A stretch of DNA of 34,580 nucleotides from Lachnospiraceae bacterium. Its GTDB lineage: Bacteria > Bacillota > Clostridia > Lachnospirales > Lachnospiraceae. Under the pieces are notes generated by a model. The model saw only the letters and a list, made by a program, of their open reading frames with translations, did not search any database and was not told the origin of the DNA. The position numbers and the translations under genes are program-made. The stretch covers positions 1-34,580 of the forward strand of contig JAFYTM010000105.1 in the NCBI GenBank assembly GCA_017558865.1, read 5' to 3'. Of this stretch, positions 17,196-25,112 are shown in pieces; the first letter of the stretch is position 1, and each line of letters starts with the position of its first letter.

Positions 17196-17202
17196 GTATA
17201 AT
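17174..17202 (+). promoter_or_regulatory. Promoter of maf, embedded in the eno terminator
   Basis: TTGCGG (17174-17179), 17 bp and a perfect TATAAT (17197-17202). The -35 box is in the terminator loop region and the -10 box follows its T-tract. The leader would be only about 16-19 nt. Confidence 0.6.
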
Positions 17203-17224
17203 CTCCGTAGTGAAGGAGTTGTGA

Positions 17225-17812
17225 ATGATGAAAAAAATTATACTTGCGTCCGGTTCACCAAGAAGGAAAGAGCTTCTTACGCAGATCGGAGTTAGATTTG
17301 AAGTACAAAAGGCAGAGGGAGAAGAAATCATTACTTCTTCTGTTCCTACGGAGGTAGTAAAGGAGCTGTCCTTGCAGAAAGCACAGGAAGTAGCGGCAAA
17401 ATATGACGGAGATATCGTGATTGGTGCAGATACAGTTGTGGCAGCAGAAGGGCAGATATTGGGAAAACCAAGAGACAAAGAAGATGCGATGAGGATGCTT
17501 CGTATTCTGCAGGGGAAGGAGCATGAGGTCATCACCGGAGTGGCGGTGCTTTTGAAGGAGCAGCAGAAGGTGATCAATTTTGCAGAGGTGACGAAAGTAC
17601 ATGTATTTCCTATGACAGAAGCGCAGATGGAAGCCTATGTGGAGAGCGGTGAGCCGATGGACAAGGCAGGATCGTACGGTATTCAGGGAAAGTTTGCAGC
17701 TTATGTGTCCGGCATTGAAGGGGATTATAATAATGTAGTCGGTCTGCCGATTGGACGTCTTTATCAGGAAGTGTTGGCAGCGGGGGTTGACATTTTGGGG
17801 AAGATGGAATAA
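17225..17812 (+). CDS. maf: Maf family nucleoside triphosphate pyrophosphatase
   Basis: 195 residues. Two adjacent ATG codons (17225 and 17228) both fit AAGGAG at 17213-17218; the difference is one residue. Maf proteins hydrolyse dTTP, UTP and modified nucleotides to monophosphates and influence septation in Bacillus. Family signatures: ILASGSPRRKELL near residues 5-17, GADTVVAAEGQILGKP near 67-82, HEVITGVAV near 99-107, and DKAGSYGIQGKFAAYVSGIEGDYNNVVGLP near the C-terminus. The spacing fits the YhdE (dTTP/UTP) subgroup, but subgroup substrate choice is not proven. It has its own probable promoter and a strong terminator follows. Confidence 0.93.
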   Translation: MMKKIILASGSPRRKELLTQIGVRFEVQKAEGEEIITSSVPTEVVKELSLQKAQEVAAKYDGDIVIGADTVVAAEGQILGKPRDKEDAMRMLRILQGKEHEVITGVAVLLKEQQKVINFAEVTKVHVFPMTEAQMEAYVESGEPMDKAGSYGIQGKFAAYVSGIEGDYNNVVGLPIGRLYQEVLAAGVDILGKME

Positions 17813-17856
17813 TATAATGTTAATAGAAAAGAGAAGATAGTCCATTGGACATATGG

Positions 17857-17886
17857 AAAACCCCGGAGCGGCTACTCCGGGGTTTT
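17857..17886. terminator. Strong terminator between maf and dtd
   Basis: A 12-bp perfect stem AAAACCCCGGAG (17857-17868) / CTCCGGGGTTTT (17875-17886) with a CGGCTA loop. Its end is shared with a second inverted repeat, TTCTCTAG (17885-17892) / CTAGAGAA (17918-17925), in the dtd leader. Confidence 0.85.
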
Positions 17887-17952
17887 CTCTAGGCTGTTGT
17901 TGTCTAAAAGATTCCGGCTAGAGAATATGAAAGAAAGTGAGAGAATGATATT

Positions 17953-18399
17953 ATGAAATTTGTAATACAGCGTGTCAGCCATGCTTCTGTAACAGTAGAG
18001 GGCAATGCGCTGGGTAAGATTGGAAAAGGTTTTCTGGTTCTGATTGGTGTATCCGATGAAGATACGAAAGAAGTTGCGGACAAGATGGTAAAAAAGATGC
18101 TGGGACTTCGTATTTTTGAGGATGAGAATGGAAAGACCAATCTGGATCTGCATACGGTAGGAGGAGAATTGCTGCTGATCTCGCAGTTCACTTTGTATGC
18201 GGATTGCAAAAAAGGCAACAGACCAAGCTTTATCCGGGCAGGGAAGCCGGATATGGCAAGTGAAATGTATGAGTATATCATTGCGAAATGCAAAGAACAG
18301 ATGCCGGTGGTGGAGCGCGGAGAATTTGGTGCGGATATGAAGGTGGAGCTTTTGAATGATGGTCCATTTACAATCGTTCTGGATTCAGCAGAGTTATAG
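17953..18399 (+). CDS. dtd: D-aminoacyl-tRNA deacylase
   Basis: 148 residues, exactly the usual length. It removes D-amino acids (and glycine from tRNA-Ala) mischarged on t[20 protein letters not shown] opens the family; the catalytic pocket motifs are [20 protein letters not shown] (near 76-95) and the cross-subunit Gly-cisPro motif in [14 protein letters not shown] at the C-terminus. The ribosome site is weak (GAGAG about ten bases upstream). I see no convincing promoter in the short leader after the maf terminator, so it may rely on readthrough or on an unrecognised start site. Confidence 0.95.
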   Translation: MKFVIQRVSHASVTVEGNALGKIGKGFLVLIGVSDEDTKEVADKMVKKMLGLRIFEDENGKTNLDLHTVGGELLLISQFTLYADCKKGNRPSFIRAGKPDMASEMYEYIIAKCKEQMPVVERGEFGADMKVELLNDGPFTIVLDSAEL

Positions 18400-18400
18400 G

Positions 18401-18439
18401 AACTCATACGCGGGGCGGCGTTTCTGCGCGGTATGAGTT
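18401..18439 (+). terminator. Inverted repeat after dtd, possible weak terminator
   Basis: AACTCATAC (18401-18409) and GTATGAGTT (18431-18439) pair perfectly, and the GC-rich interior can extend the stem after a bulge. There is no T-tract, so it may be an mRNA end-protecting hairpin and not a true terminator. Confidence 0.45.
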
Positions 18440-18446
18440 GAAATAT

Positions 18447-18475
18447 TTCACGATTTATGATAAAGTATTTATAAT
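18447..18475 (+). promoter_or_regulatory. Candidate promoter of the pyrH operon
   Basis: A perfect TATAAT (18470-18475) with a weak -35 TTCACG (18447-18452) at 17 bp. The leader to ATG 18495 would be very short, about 13 nt. Confidence 0.4.
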
Positions 18476-18494
18476 TATACGACTGAGGTGCGAT

Positions 18495-19190
18495 ATGAGA
18501 CGTGTACTTTTAAAATTAAGCGGTGAAGCTCTTGCAGGTGAGAAGCACACCGGATTTGATGAAGCGACTTGTATGAAAGTTGCAAAACAGGTAAAGGCAG
18601 TACAGGATCAGGGAATCCAGGTAGCGATTGTGATCGGAGGCGGCAATTTCTGGAGAGGCCGTACCAGTGAGAACATTGACCGTACCAAGTCTGACCAGAT
18701 TGGTATGCTGGCGACCGTGATGAACTGCATCTATGTATCAGAGATTTTCCGCAGTGCAGGGATGAAGACAAAAGTATTTACTCCATTTACCTGTGGACCG
18801 ATGGCAGAGATGTTTACAAAGGATGCAGCGGTTGAGTGTCTGGAGAATGGAGTGGTAACTTTCTTTGCAGGAGGAACAGGACATCCGTATTTCTCTACGG
18901 ATACAACGACAACACTTCGTGCGATTGAGATTGAAGCAGATGTGATCCTTCTGGCAAAAGCGATTGATGGAGTATATGACAGCGATCCGAAGCTGAATCC
19001 GGATGCGAAAAAATATGATGAAATTTCGATCCAGTCCGTGATTGATCAGAAGCTGGGAGTGATGGATTTGACAGCATCCATCATGTGTATGGAGAACAAG
19101 ATGCCGATGATGGTATTTGGACTGAATGAAGAAGACAGTATTATCAATACCGTTCAGGGTAAATTTACAGGAACAAAAGTAACAGTATAA
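18495..19190 (+). CDS. pyrH: UMP kinase
   Basis: 231 residues from ATG 18495; GAGGTG lies at 18485-18490. An upstream in-frame TTG at 18438 would add 19 residues that family members lack and would overlap the promoter. The enzyme phosphorylates UMP to UDP in the amino-acid-kinase fold. LLKLSGEALAGE (near 6-17), VIGGGNFWRG (near 50-59), GTGHPYFSTDTT (near 132-143) and the ATP-binding stretch LLAKAIDGVYDSDP are all present. It begins the conserved pyrH-frr-uppS-cdsA-dxr-rseP order. Confidence 0.96.
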   Translation: MRRVLLKLSGEALAGEKHTGFDEATCMKVAKQVKAVQDQGIQVAIVIGGGNFWRGRTSENIDRTKSDQIGMLATVMNCIYVSEIFRSAGMKTKVFTPFTCGPMAEMFTKDAAVECLENGVVTFFAGGTGHPYFSTDTTTTLRAIEIEADVILLAKAIDGVYDSDPKLNPDAKKYDEISIQSVIDQKLGVMDLTASIMCMENKMPMMVFGLNEEDSIINTVQGKFTGTKVTV

Positions 19191-19207
19191 AGAGAGGACC
19201 AGTTATT

Positions 19208-19762
19208 ATGCAGGAAAAATTACAGCCATTTGAGACGAAGATGACGAAATCTTATGATGCACTTTTGAGAGAATTTGGATCGATCCGTGCAGGACGTGCG
19301 AATCCGCATGTTTTGGATAAAATCAGAGTAGATTATTATGGAACTCCAACCCCTATTCAGCAGGTTGGCAATATTTCCGTTCCGGAACCACGTATCATTC
19401 AGATCCAGCCATGGGAGAAAAAATTGATCCGTGATATTGAGAAAGCAATTCAGATGTCTGATCTGGGTATCAACCCGACCAATGATGGTTCCATTATTCG
19501 TCTGGTATTCCCGGAATTGACTGAAGAGCGTCGTAAGCAGTTATCCAAGGATGTAAAGAAAAAAGGAGACGAGGCAAAAGTTGCTGTTCGTAACATCCGT
19601 CGTGATGCAAATGAGACTTTCAAAAAAATGAATAAAAGTAATGAACTGACCGAGGATGATCAGAAGAATCTGGAGGCTAAGATTCAGAAGTTAACTGATA
19701 AGTATATTGCTGAAATTGATAAGGCAGTAGAAGAAAAGACAAAAGAGATCATGACTGTATAG
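19208..19762 (+). CDS. frr: Ribosome recycling factor
   Basis: 184 residues, standard length. With EF-G it splits post-termination ribosomes. The signature segments FGSIRAGRANPHVLDKIRVDYYGTPTP (near 25-51), PWEKKLIRDIEKAI and the basic helix around EERRKQLSKDVKKKGDEAKVAVRNIRRDAN are all family markers; the long terminal helices complete the three-helix bundle. Start ATG 19208 follows AGAGGA about ten bases upstream. It lies 17 bp after pyrH; a hairpin separates it from uppS. Confidence 0.97.
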   Translation: MQEKLQPFETKMTKSYDALLREFGSIRAGRANPHVLDKIRVDYYGTPTPIQQVGNISVPEPRIIQIQPWEKKLIRDIEKAIQMSDLGINPTNDGSIIRLVFPELTEERRKQLSKDVKKKGDEAKVAVRNIRRDANETFKKMNKSNELTEDDQKNLEAKIQKLTDKYIAEIDKAVEEKTKEIMTV

Positions 19763-19780
19763 TGATTACAAAGACCGAAG

Positions 19781-19814
19781 ACAGGGCAGGTGCCGGAGGC
19801 ATCTGCCTGTTTCT
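19781..19814 (+). terminator. Hairpin terminator between frr and uppS
   Basis: ACAGGGCAGGTGCC (19781-19794) pairs with GGCATCTGCCTGT (near 19798-19810) with one bulged G and one G-U pair, followed by TTCTTACTTTG. The T-tract is interrupted, so termination may be partial within an otherwise continuous operon. Confidence 0.65.
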
Positions 19815-19836
19815 TACTTTGATAAGGAGGTAACCT

Positions 19837-20547
19837 ATGAAGATTCCTCAGCATGTGGCGATTATTCTGGATGGGAATGGTCGTTGGGCAAAGGCGAAAG
19901 GTATGCCCCGTAATTATGGGCATATACAGGGAGCGAAAAATGTAGAACGGATCTGTGAAGATGCGTATCATATGGGGATTAAATATCTGACAGTTTATGC
20001 ATTTTCCACGGAGAACTGGAAACGTTCACAGGATGAAGTAGATGCGCTTATGAATCTGCTTCGTAATTATATGAAGACCTGTATCAAAACAGCGAAAAAG
20101 AATCATATGCGTGTTCGCGTGATTGGAGATAAGACCGGGCTTGCACCGGATATTCAGGAAAGCATTGCGAATCTGGAAAGAGAATCTGCGGATCAGGATG
20201 GATTGAATTTTACCATTGCGATCAATTATGGCAGTCGTGATGAGATTCGCCGTGCTGTACAAAAGATTATAGCAGATGGTATTCCGGCAGATAATATTAC
20301 AGAGGATGTAATCTCAGATTATCTGGATACTGCCGGTATTCCGGATCCGGATCTGTTGATCCGTACCAGTGGAGAACTTCGTCTCTCTAATTATCTGATG
20401 TGGCAGCTGGCGTATACGGAGTTTTATTTTACCGATGTACCATGGCCGGATTTTGATAAACAGGAATTGATGAAAGCAGTGGAAAAATACAATCAGAGAG
20501 ACCGTCGGTATGGCGGAGTAAAGGATGAGCCAAAGGAGGATGCTTGA
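19837..20547 (+). CDS. uppS: Isoprenyl transferase (undecaprenyl diphosphate synthase)
   Basis: 236 residues from ATG 19837 with AAGGAGG at 19825-19831. It makes the C55 carrier diphosphate needed by MraY and other wall enzymes. The cis-prenyltransferase signature HVAIILDGNGRWAKAKG has the catalytic Asp12; YAFSTENWKRS, the region with INYGSRDEI, and DLLIRTSGELRLSNYLMWQLAYTE (substrate-binding RxxxE region) follow in order. The stop TGA shares its last base with the cdsA ATG, so the two are translationally coupled. Confidence 0.96.
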   Translation: MKIPQHVAIILDGNGRWAKAKGMPRNYGHIQGAKNVERICEDAYHMGIKYLTVYAFSTENWKRSQDEVDALMNLLRNYMKTCIKTAKKNHMRVRVIGDKTGLAPDIQESIANLERESADQDGLNFTIAINYGSRDEIRRAVQKIIADGIPADNITEDVISDYLDTAGIPDPDLLIRTSGELRLSNYLMWQLAYTEFYFTDVPWPDFDKQELMKAVEKYNQRDRRYGGVKDEPKEDA

Positions 20548-21353
20548 TGAAATCTTTTTTAACGAGGCTGACCAGCGGAATTGTTCTGGTTATCCTGGTT
20601 CTTTTTAGCTGCTGGATTGGAAGCTGGCCGCTCTGGCTGTTTACGATGCTGATTGGATATATTGGCCTGAATGAGTTCTATCGGGTGTTTGAGATCAAGA
20701 TAAACAGTATCCTGGGAGCAGCGGGAATGTTTGGGGCTGTTCTTTGGATGTGGATGGTTTATGTGGTTTCCGGTGGATTGTCAGAACGAAAAGAAATGTT
20801 GTGGCTGACGCTGTTGGCTGCCTTTATGCTGATCATGGCGGTTTATGTATTTACATTTCCAAAATACGATACGCAGAAGGTTATGGCTGCCTTTTTTGGA
20901 ATTGTCTATGTGCCGGTCATGCTGAGTTTTGTATATCAGACCCGAATGCTTTATGATGGATTTTATCTGGTATGGCTGATTTTCTTTTGTTCATGGGGCT
21001 GTGATACCTGTGCATACTGTGTGGGTATGCTGTTCGGGAAACATAAGCTGGCACCGGTGCTGAGTCCGAAGAAGTCGATCGAGGGTGCAGTTGGCGGTGT
21101 GGTTGGTGCAGCTTTGCTGGGTGCTGGATATGCAGCACTTACCAGTGGATTTGTTGTGCAGTATGCATTGATCTGTGCAGCAGGTGCGGTCGCATCTCAG
21201 GTAGGAGACCTGGCAGCTTCCGCAATCAAGAGACAGCATGGAATTAAGGATTATGGTACACTGATACCAGGACATGGCGGTATTCTGGATCGTTTTGACA
21301 GTGTAATCGTAACGGCACCGATGATTTATATTTTAGCGGTATTGTTTATATAA
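20547..21353 (+). CDS. cdsA: Phosphatidate cytidylyltransferase
   Basis: 268 residues from ATG 20547, which overlaps the uppS stop by one base; AAAGGAGG at 20532-20539 is seven bases upstream. A TTG three bases earlier is less likely. The integral membrane enzyme makes CDP-diacylglycerol for phospholipid synthesis. About seven or eight hydrophobic segments are visible. The cytidylyltransferase signature at the C-terminal half, SPKKSIEGAVGG, then SQVGDLAASAIKRQHGIKDYG and IPGHGGILDRFDSV, includes the metal-binding Asp residues. Confidence 0.95.
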   Translation: MKSFLTRLTSGIVLVILVLFSCWIGSWPLWLFTMLIGYIGLNEFYRVFEIKINSILGAAGMFGAVLWMWMVYVVSGGLSERKEMLWLTLLAAFMLIMAVYVFTFPKYDTQKVMAAFFGIVYVPVMLSFVYQTRMLYDGFYLVWLIFFCSWGCDTCAYCVGMLFGKHKLAPVLSPKKSIEGAVGGVVGAALLGAGYAALTSGFVVQYALICAAGAVASQVGDLAASAIKRQHGIKDYGTLIPGHGGILDRFDSVIVTAPMIYILAVLFI

Positions 21354-21368
21354 GGCAGGAGAAAATAT

Positions 21369-22511
21369 ATGAAGAAGATAGCGATACTTGGTTCTACTGG
21401 TTCTATTGGAACGCAGACTCTGGAAGTAGCACGGACAAATGGAGATTTGGAGATCACTGCGCTGGCAGCAGGAGGAAATATTCAGCTTCTGGAAGCACAG
21501 ATTCGTGAATTTCATCCATCTCTTGTGGCTGTATGGACAGAAGAAAAAGCGAAGGTATTAAAGACAAAGATTGCAGATCTGGATGTAAAAGTAGTTGCCG
21601 GTATGGAAGGGCTTCTGGAAGTGGCAACACAGCCGGAGGCGGAGATTCTTGTGACCGCGATCGTTGGAATGATTGGTATCCGGCCGACGATTGCAGCGAT
21701 GAAAGCGGGCAAGGACATTGCACTTGCCAATAAAGAGACGCTGGTAACGGCAGGTCATATCATTATGCCTCTGGCAGAAGAGTATGGTGTAAAGATCCTT
21801 CCGGTGGACAGTGAGCACAGTGCAATTTTCCAGTGTATGAATGGTGAAAACAGAGGTCAGCTGCATAAAATATTACTGACAGCTTCCGGCGGACCTTTCC
21901 GTGGAAAGAAAAGAGAAGAGCTGAAGAATGTACAGGTGGAGGATGCCCTGAAGCATCCGAACTGGGCAATGGGACGCAAGATTACGATCGATTCTTCTAC
22001 ACTGGTCAATAAAGGACTGGAGATGATGGAAGCAAGATGGCTGTTTGGTGTGGAGCCGGAGAACATTCAGATTGTAGTTCAGCCAAAGAGTATCATCCAT
22101 TCTATGGTGGAATTCGTAGATGGTGCGGTGATCGCACAGCTGGGAACTCCGGATATGAAGCTTCCGATCCAGTATGCATTGTATTATCCGGACAGAAAAT
22201 ATCTGCCGGGTGAGAGACTGGATTTCTGGAGTCTGAATCAGATCACGTTTGAAAGACCGGATATGGAGAATTTTCCGGGACTTCGACTGGCATTTGATGC
22301 CGCAGCGGCAGGCGGAAGTCTTCCGACCGTATATAATGCAGCAAATGAGCGGGCAGTTGCAAAGTTCCTGAACAGAGAGATCGGATATCTGGATATTACA
22401 GAGATCATTGAGACTTGTATGAAGGAGCATACCGTGATTGCGGCACCGACCGTAGAACAGATTCTGGAGACAGAAGCTGCAACTTATGAAATGATTGAGA
22501 GCAGGTGGTAG
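21369..22511 (+). CDS. dxr: 1-deoxy-D-xylulose-5-phosphate reductoisomerase
   Basis: 380 residues from ATG 21369; GGCAGGAG ends eight bases upstream. It makes methylerythritol phosphate, the second step of non-mevalonate isoprenoid synthesis. Nucleotide motif ILGSTGSIGTQTLEV is at 5-19. ALANKETLV near 118-126, LPVDSEHSAIFQ (metal-binding Asp and Glu), SGGPFRGKKREEL, and the motif MGRKITIDSSTLVNKGLE are in the expected order. The C-terminal helical domain ends near the stop, which lies immediately before the rseP start. Confidence 0.97.
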   Translation: MKKIAILGSTGSIGTQTLEVARTNGDLEITALAAGGNIQLLEAQIREFHPSLVAVWTEEKAKVLKTKIADLDVKVVAGMEGLLEVATQPEAEILVTAIVGMIGIRPTIAAMKAGKDIALANKETLVTAGHIIMPLAEEYGVKILPVDSEHSAIFQCMNGENRGQLHKILLTASGGPFRGKKREELKNVQVEDALKHPNWAMGRKITIDSSTLVNKGLEMMEARWLFGVEPENIQIVVQPKSIIHSMVEFVDGAVIAQLGTPDMKLPIQYALYYPDRKYLPGERLDFWSLNQITFERPDMENFPGLRLAFDAAAAGGSLPTVYNAANERAVAKFLNREIGYLDITEIIETCMKEHTVIAAPTVEQILETEAATYEMIESRW

Positions 22512-22512
22512 A

Positions 22513-23541
22513 TTGAGGATTATTCTGGCACTACTGATATTCAGTGTGATTGTGATTGTCCATGAATTGGGACATTTTTTGCTGGCGAAGCGAGGGAGCA
22601 TTCGCGTCAACGAATTTTCGATCGGTATGGGACCGACACTTTTGAGCAAACAGGTGGGGGAGACCTGTTATGCGATCAAGATTTTGCCTTTTGGCGGTTC
22701 CTGTGTGATGGAGGGGGAAGATGGGGAAGCTACCGGAACAGATTCTTTTACAGCAAAGTCTGTCTGGACCAGAATATCGGTCGTGGCAGCCGGACCGGTC
22801 TTTAATTTTATACTGGCATTCGTGTTATCATTGATCCTGGTCGGGAATATCGGCTATGATGATACCGTGATCGATGTGACAGAAGGATATCCAGCAGCAG
22901 AGGCCGGAATACAGGATGGTGATGAGATCATCCGTATGGGCGGCAGCCGTACGATGGTCTATCGGGAAATAAGCCTGTTTAACAGTATGCATCAGGGAGA
23001 GACAACAGAGGTTGTCTATGAACGGGATGGAGAACGTTATACAGTTGTGCTGACTCCGAAGCAGGGAGAGGACGGTATCTACCGTTATGGTTTTGAAAAA
23101 ATCAATACCCGGACGAAAGGCAATGTTCTGGAAATTTTGAAATATAGTTATGCCGAGCTTCGGTACTGGCTGAAAGCAACGGTAGAAAGCCTGAAAATGC
23201 TGGTGGGAGGCCAGGTAGGACTGAACGATGTGTCAGGCCCGGTTGGTATCGTCAATGCAATAGGGGATACCTATGAGGCGAATAAATCCGACGGCTGGTA
23301 TTATGTGGCACTCAGTATGGTCATGATGTCTATTCTTCTGTCTGTAAATCTTGGTGTTATGAATCTGCTCCCAATTCCTGCCCTGGATGGCGGACGCCTG
23401 GTGTTTTTGATCATCGAGGTGATTCGCGGGAAGGCACTCCCTCCAGAAAAGGAAGGTATGGTACATTATGCCGGGTTTATGCTTTTGATGGGATTGATGG
23501 TATTGATTCTGTTTAATGATATGAAAAATATTTTTCTATAA
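22513..23541 (+). CDS. rseP: Site-2 protease RseP family zinc metalloprotease
   Basis: 342 residues from TTG 22513, with AGGTGG at 22503-22508; an in-frame TTG at 22495 lies inside dxr and has no better ribosome site. There is no ATG early enough to keep the active site. The zinc motif HELGH is at 17-21 in the first membrane helix, and the third ligand is in NLLPIPALDGGRLVF near the C-terminus. A single PDZ domain occupies about 110-190. The family cleaves membrane-embedded anti-sigma factors (RsiW by RasP/YluC in Bacillus) and remnant signal peptides. Four or so membrane segments are visible. Confidence 0.93.
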   Translation: MRIILALLIFSVIVIVHELGHFLLAKRGSIRVNEFSIGMGPTLLSKQVGETCYAIKILPFGGSCVMEGEDGEATGTDSFTAKSVWTRISVVAAGPVFNFILAFVLSLILVGNIGYDDTVIDVTEGYPAAEAGIQDGDEIIRMGGSRTMVYREISLFNSMHQGETTEVVYERDGERYTVVLTPKQGEDGIYRYGFEKINTRTKGNVLEILKYSYAELRYWLKATVESLKMLVGGQVGLNDVSGPVGIVNAIGDTYEANKSDGWYYVALSMVMMSILLSVNLGVMNLLPIPALDGGRLVFLIIEVIRGKALPPEKEGMVHYAGFMLLMGLMVLILFNDMKNIFL

Positions 23542-23546
23542 CAATG

Positions 23547-23601
23547 AAGGACTTCTTAAGCTCATGTATCAGGATGATACGGAGCATAGGAAGTCCTTTT
23601 T
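23547..23601. terminator. Terminator of the pyrH-rseP operon
   Basis: AAGGACTTC (23547-23555) pairs with GAAGTCCTT (23590-23598), with an inner stem GTATC/GATAC (near 23566-23580), then TTT. On the minus strand it can also end the transcript of the small gene at 23609-23743, though with a poorer tail. Confidence 0.8.
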
Positions 23602-23608
23602 GTTGGAG

Positions 23609-23743
23609 TTATAAGATACCAAAAAAATTGTTGGCAATTGCGAATAAAATGCAGATCAGTCCGATGGAAAAAAGAAATTTTATTGTTTTCTTTATAAAGC
23701 CAATTATAAATATGATTAATAATAAGATAATAAGCAATTTCAT
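23609..23743 (-). CDS. Small two-helix membrane protein, 44 residues
   Basis: I do not recognise a family. On the minus strand an ATG (23743-23741), preceded by AAAGGAA about seven bases upstream, opens 44 codons ending in TAA (23611-23609). The product begins MKLLIILLLIIFIIGFIKK and continues with a second hydrophobic stretch ending NNFFGIL, so it looks like two membrane helices joined by a short basic turn (KKTIKF). It lies in the otherwise gene-less 390-bp stretch between rseP and ychF, with an extended -10 promoter upstream. Hydrophobic codons in AT-rich DNA can arise by chance, so the call rests on the combination of promoter, ribosome site and terminator. Confidence 0.55.
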   Translation of the reverse strand: MKLLIILLLIIFIIGFIKKTIKFLFSIGLICILFAIANNFFGIL

Positions 23744-23779
23744 AAATCGATTCCTTCTTTCTTAGAAAATAACTTTTGT

Positions 23780-23788
23780 AGTATAACA
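23780..23788 (-). promoter_or_regulatory. Extended -10 promoter for the 44-residue ORF
   Basis: On the minus strand TG-T-TATACT (23788-23780) is a good extended -10 box; there is no clear -35. The start would lie about 30 nt before the ATG at 23743. The rest of this AT-rich stretch to 23931 shows only a weak hairpin (CTGTTT / AAACAG near 23866-23882) and no clear ychF promoter. Confidence 0.45.
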
Positions 23789-23931
23789 TAAAATTGAAAG
23801 AAATAGAGTACAAAATTGCGTTGAAAAAAATGACTTTTTATGTTATTTTTATATATTGTATCAGTCTGTTTTTCAGAAACAGGATGTAATTAGTTTTATC
23901 AAAATGTAAGATAGTGGAGGATATATAAAAT

Positions 23932-25032
23932 ATGAAATTAGGTATCGTCGGCCTTCCAAATGTAGGAAAAAGTACATTGTTTAACTCATTGACCAAAGCA
24001 GGTGCAGAGTCTGCGAACTATCCGTTCTGTACCATTGACCCGAACGTGGGAGTGGTAGCGGTTCCGGATGAGAGACTTGGAAAGCTGGCTGCGTTGTACA
24101 ATTCAGTAAAAGTGACACCGGCAGTCATCGAATTCGTGGATATCGCCGGTCTGGTAAAGGGTGCTTCCAAGGGTGAGGGACTGGGCAATCAGTTCCTGGC
24201 TAATATTCGTGAGGTGGATGCGATCGTACATGTGGTTCGTTGCTTTGAAGATACGAATGTCATTCACGTGGATGGAAGTGTTGATCCGCTTCGTGATATC
24301 GAGACGATCAATCTGGAGCTGATCTTTTCTGATATTGAAATTCTGGAGCGCAGGATTGCAAGAACCTCCAAGGGTGCAAGAAATGATAAGACACTGGCAA
24401 AAGAAGTGGCTTTACAGCAGAGGATCAAAGCACATCTTGAGGAAGGAAAGACTGCCAAGAGCTTTACCGGTGTGGAGGATGATGAAGAGCAGGCATGGCT
24501 GGAATCCTACAATCTGCTGACATATAAACCGGTGATCTTTGCGGCCAATGTGGCTGAGGATGAACTCGCGGATGATGGAGCATCCAATGAACATGTGAAG
24601 GCAGTGCGTGAATTTGCGGCAGGTGAGAAGAGTGAAGTATTTGTAGTGTGTGCACAGATCGAGCAGGAGATTTCTGAATTGGAAGAGGATGAGAAGAAGA
24701 TGTTCCTGGAGGATCTGGGAATCGAGACTTCCGGTCTGGACAAGCTGATCCAGGCAAGTTATCGTCTGCTTGGTCTTATGAGTTATCTGACCGCAGGTGA
24801 AAAAGAGACCCGTGCATGGACGATCAAAATCGGAACAAAAGCACCTCAGGCAGCAGGTAAGATTCATTCAGATTTTGAGAGAGGATTTATCCGTGCAGAG
24901 GTTGTAAATTATCAGGATCTTCTGGATTGTGGTTCGATTGCAGCTGCAAAGGCGAAAGGACTGGTAGGAAGTGAAGGAAAAGAATATATCGTAAAAGATG
25001 GTGATGTAGTAGAATTCCTGTTCAATGTGTAA
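23932..25032 (+). CDS. ychF: Redox-regulated ATPase YchF (OLA1 family)
   Basis: 366 residues, standard. A ribosome-associated Obg-family P-loop protein that prefers ATP to GTP and is linked to translation and oxidative stress. P-loop GLPNVGKSTLF is at 6-16, switch II DIAGLVKGASKGEGLGN near 66-82, and the nucleotide specificity motif is NVAE instead of the GTPase NKxD, as is typical of YchF. The coiled region between and the C-terminal TGS domain (ending with VKDGDVVEFLFNV) are complete. GGAGG at 23916-23920 is eleven bases from the ATG. Confidence 0.95.
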   Translation: MKLGIVGLPNVGKSTLFNSLTKAGAESANYPFCTIDPNVGVVAVPDERLGKLAALYNSVKVTPAVIEFVDIAGLVKGASKGEGLGNQFLANIREVDAIVHVVRCFEDTNVIHVDGSVDPLRDIETINLELIFSDIEILERRIARTSKGARNDKTLAKEVALQQRIKAHLEEGKTAKSFTGVEDDEEQAWLESYNLLTYKPVIFAANVAEDELADDGASNEHVKAVREFAAGEKSEVFVVCAQIEQEISELEEDEKKMFLEDLGIETSGLDKLIQASYRLLGLMSYLTAGEKETRAWTIKIGTKAPQAAGKIHSDFERGFIRAEVVNYQDLLDCGSIAAAKAKGLVGSEGKEYIVKDGDVVEFLFNV

Positions 25033-25060
25033 TGTGTCGAATCGTGTCGATGGATTAAAG

Positions 25061-25089
25061 TTGAAAAATGTCGGAAACAGACATAAAAT
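25061..25089 (+). promoter_or_regulatory. Promoter of lgt
   Basis: TTGAAA (25061-25066), 17 bp, TAAAAT (25084-25089). The leader to ATG 25113 would be about 17 nt and holds AAAGGAA (25098-25104). A GTGTCGA direct repeat at 10-bp spacing lies just upstream. Confidence 0.6.
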
Positions 25090-25112
25090 AGAACCGGAAA
25101 GGAATTTTATCA

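Noticed and set aside
23544..23765. A 73-codon plus-strand frame after rseP
   Set aside because: It begins inside the rseP terminator and runs antisense to the better supported 44-residue gene; no ribosome site.
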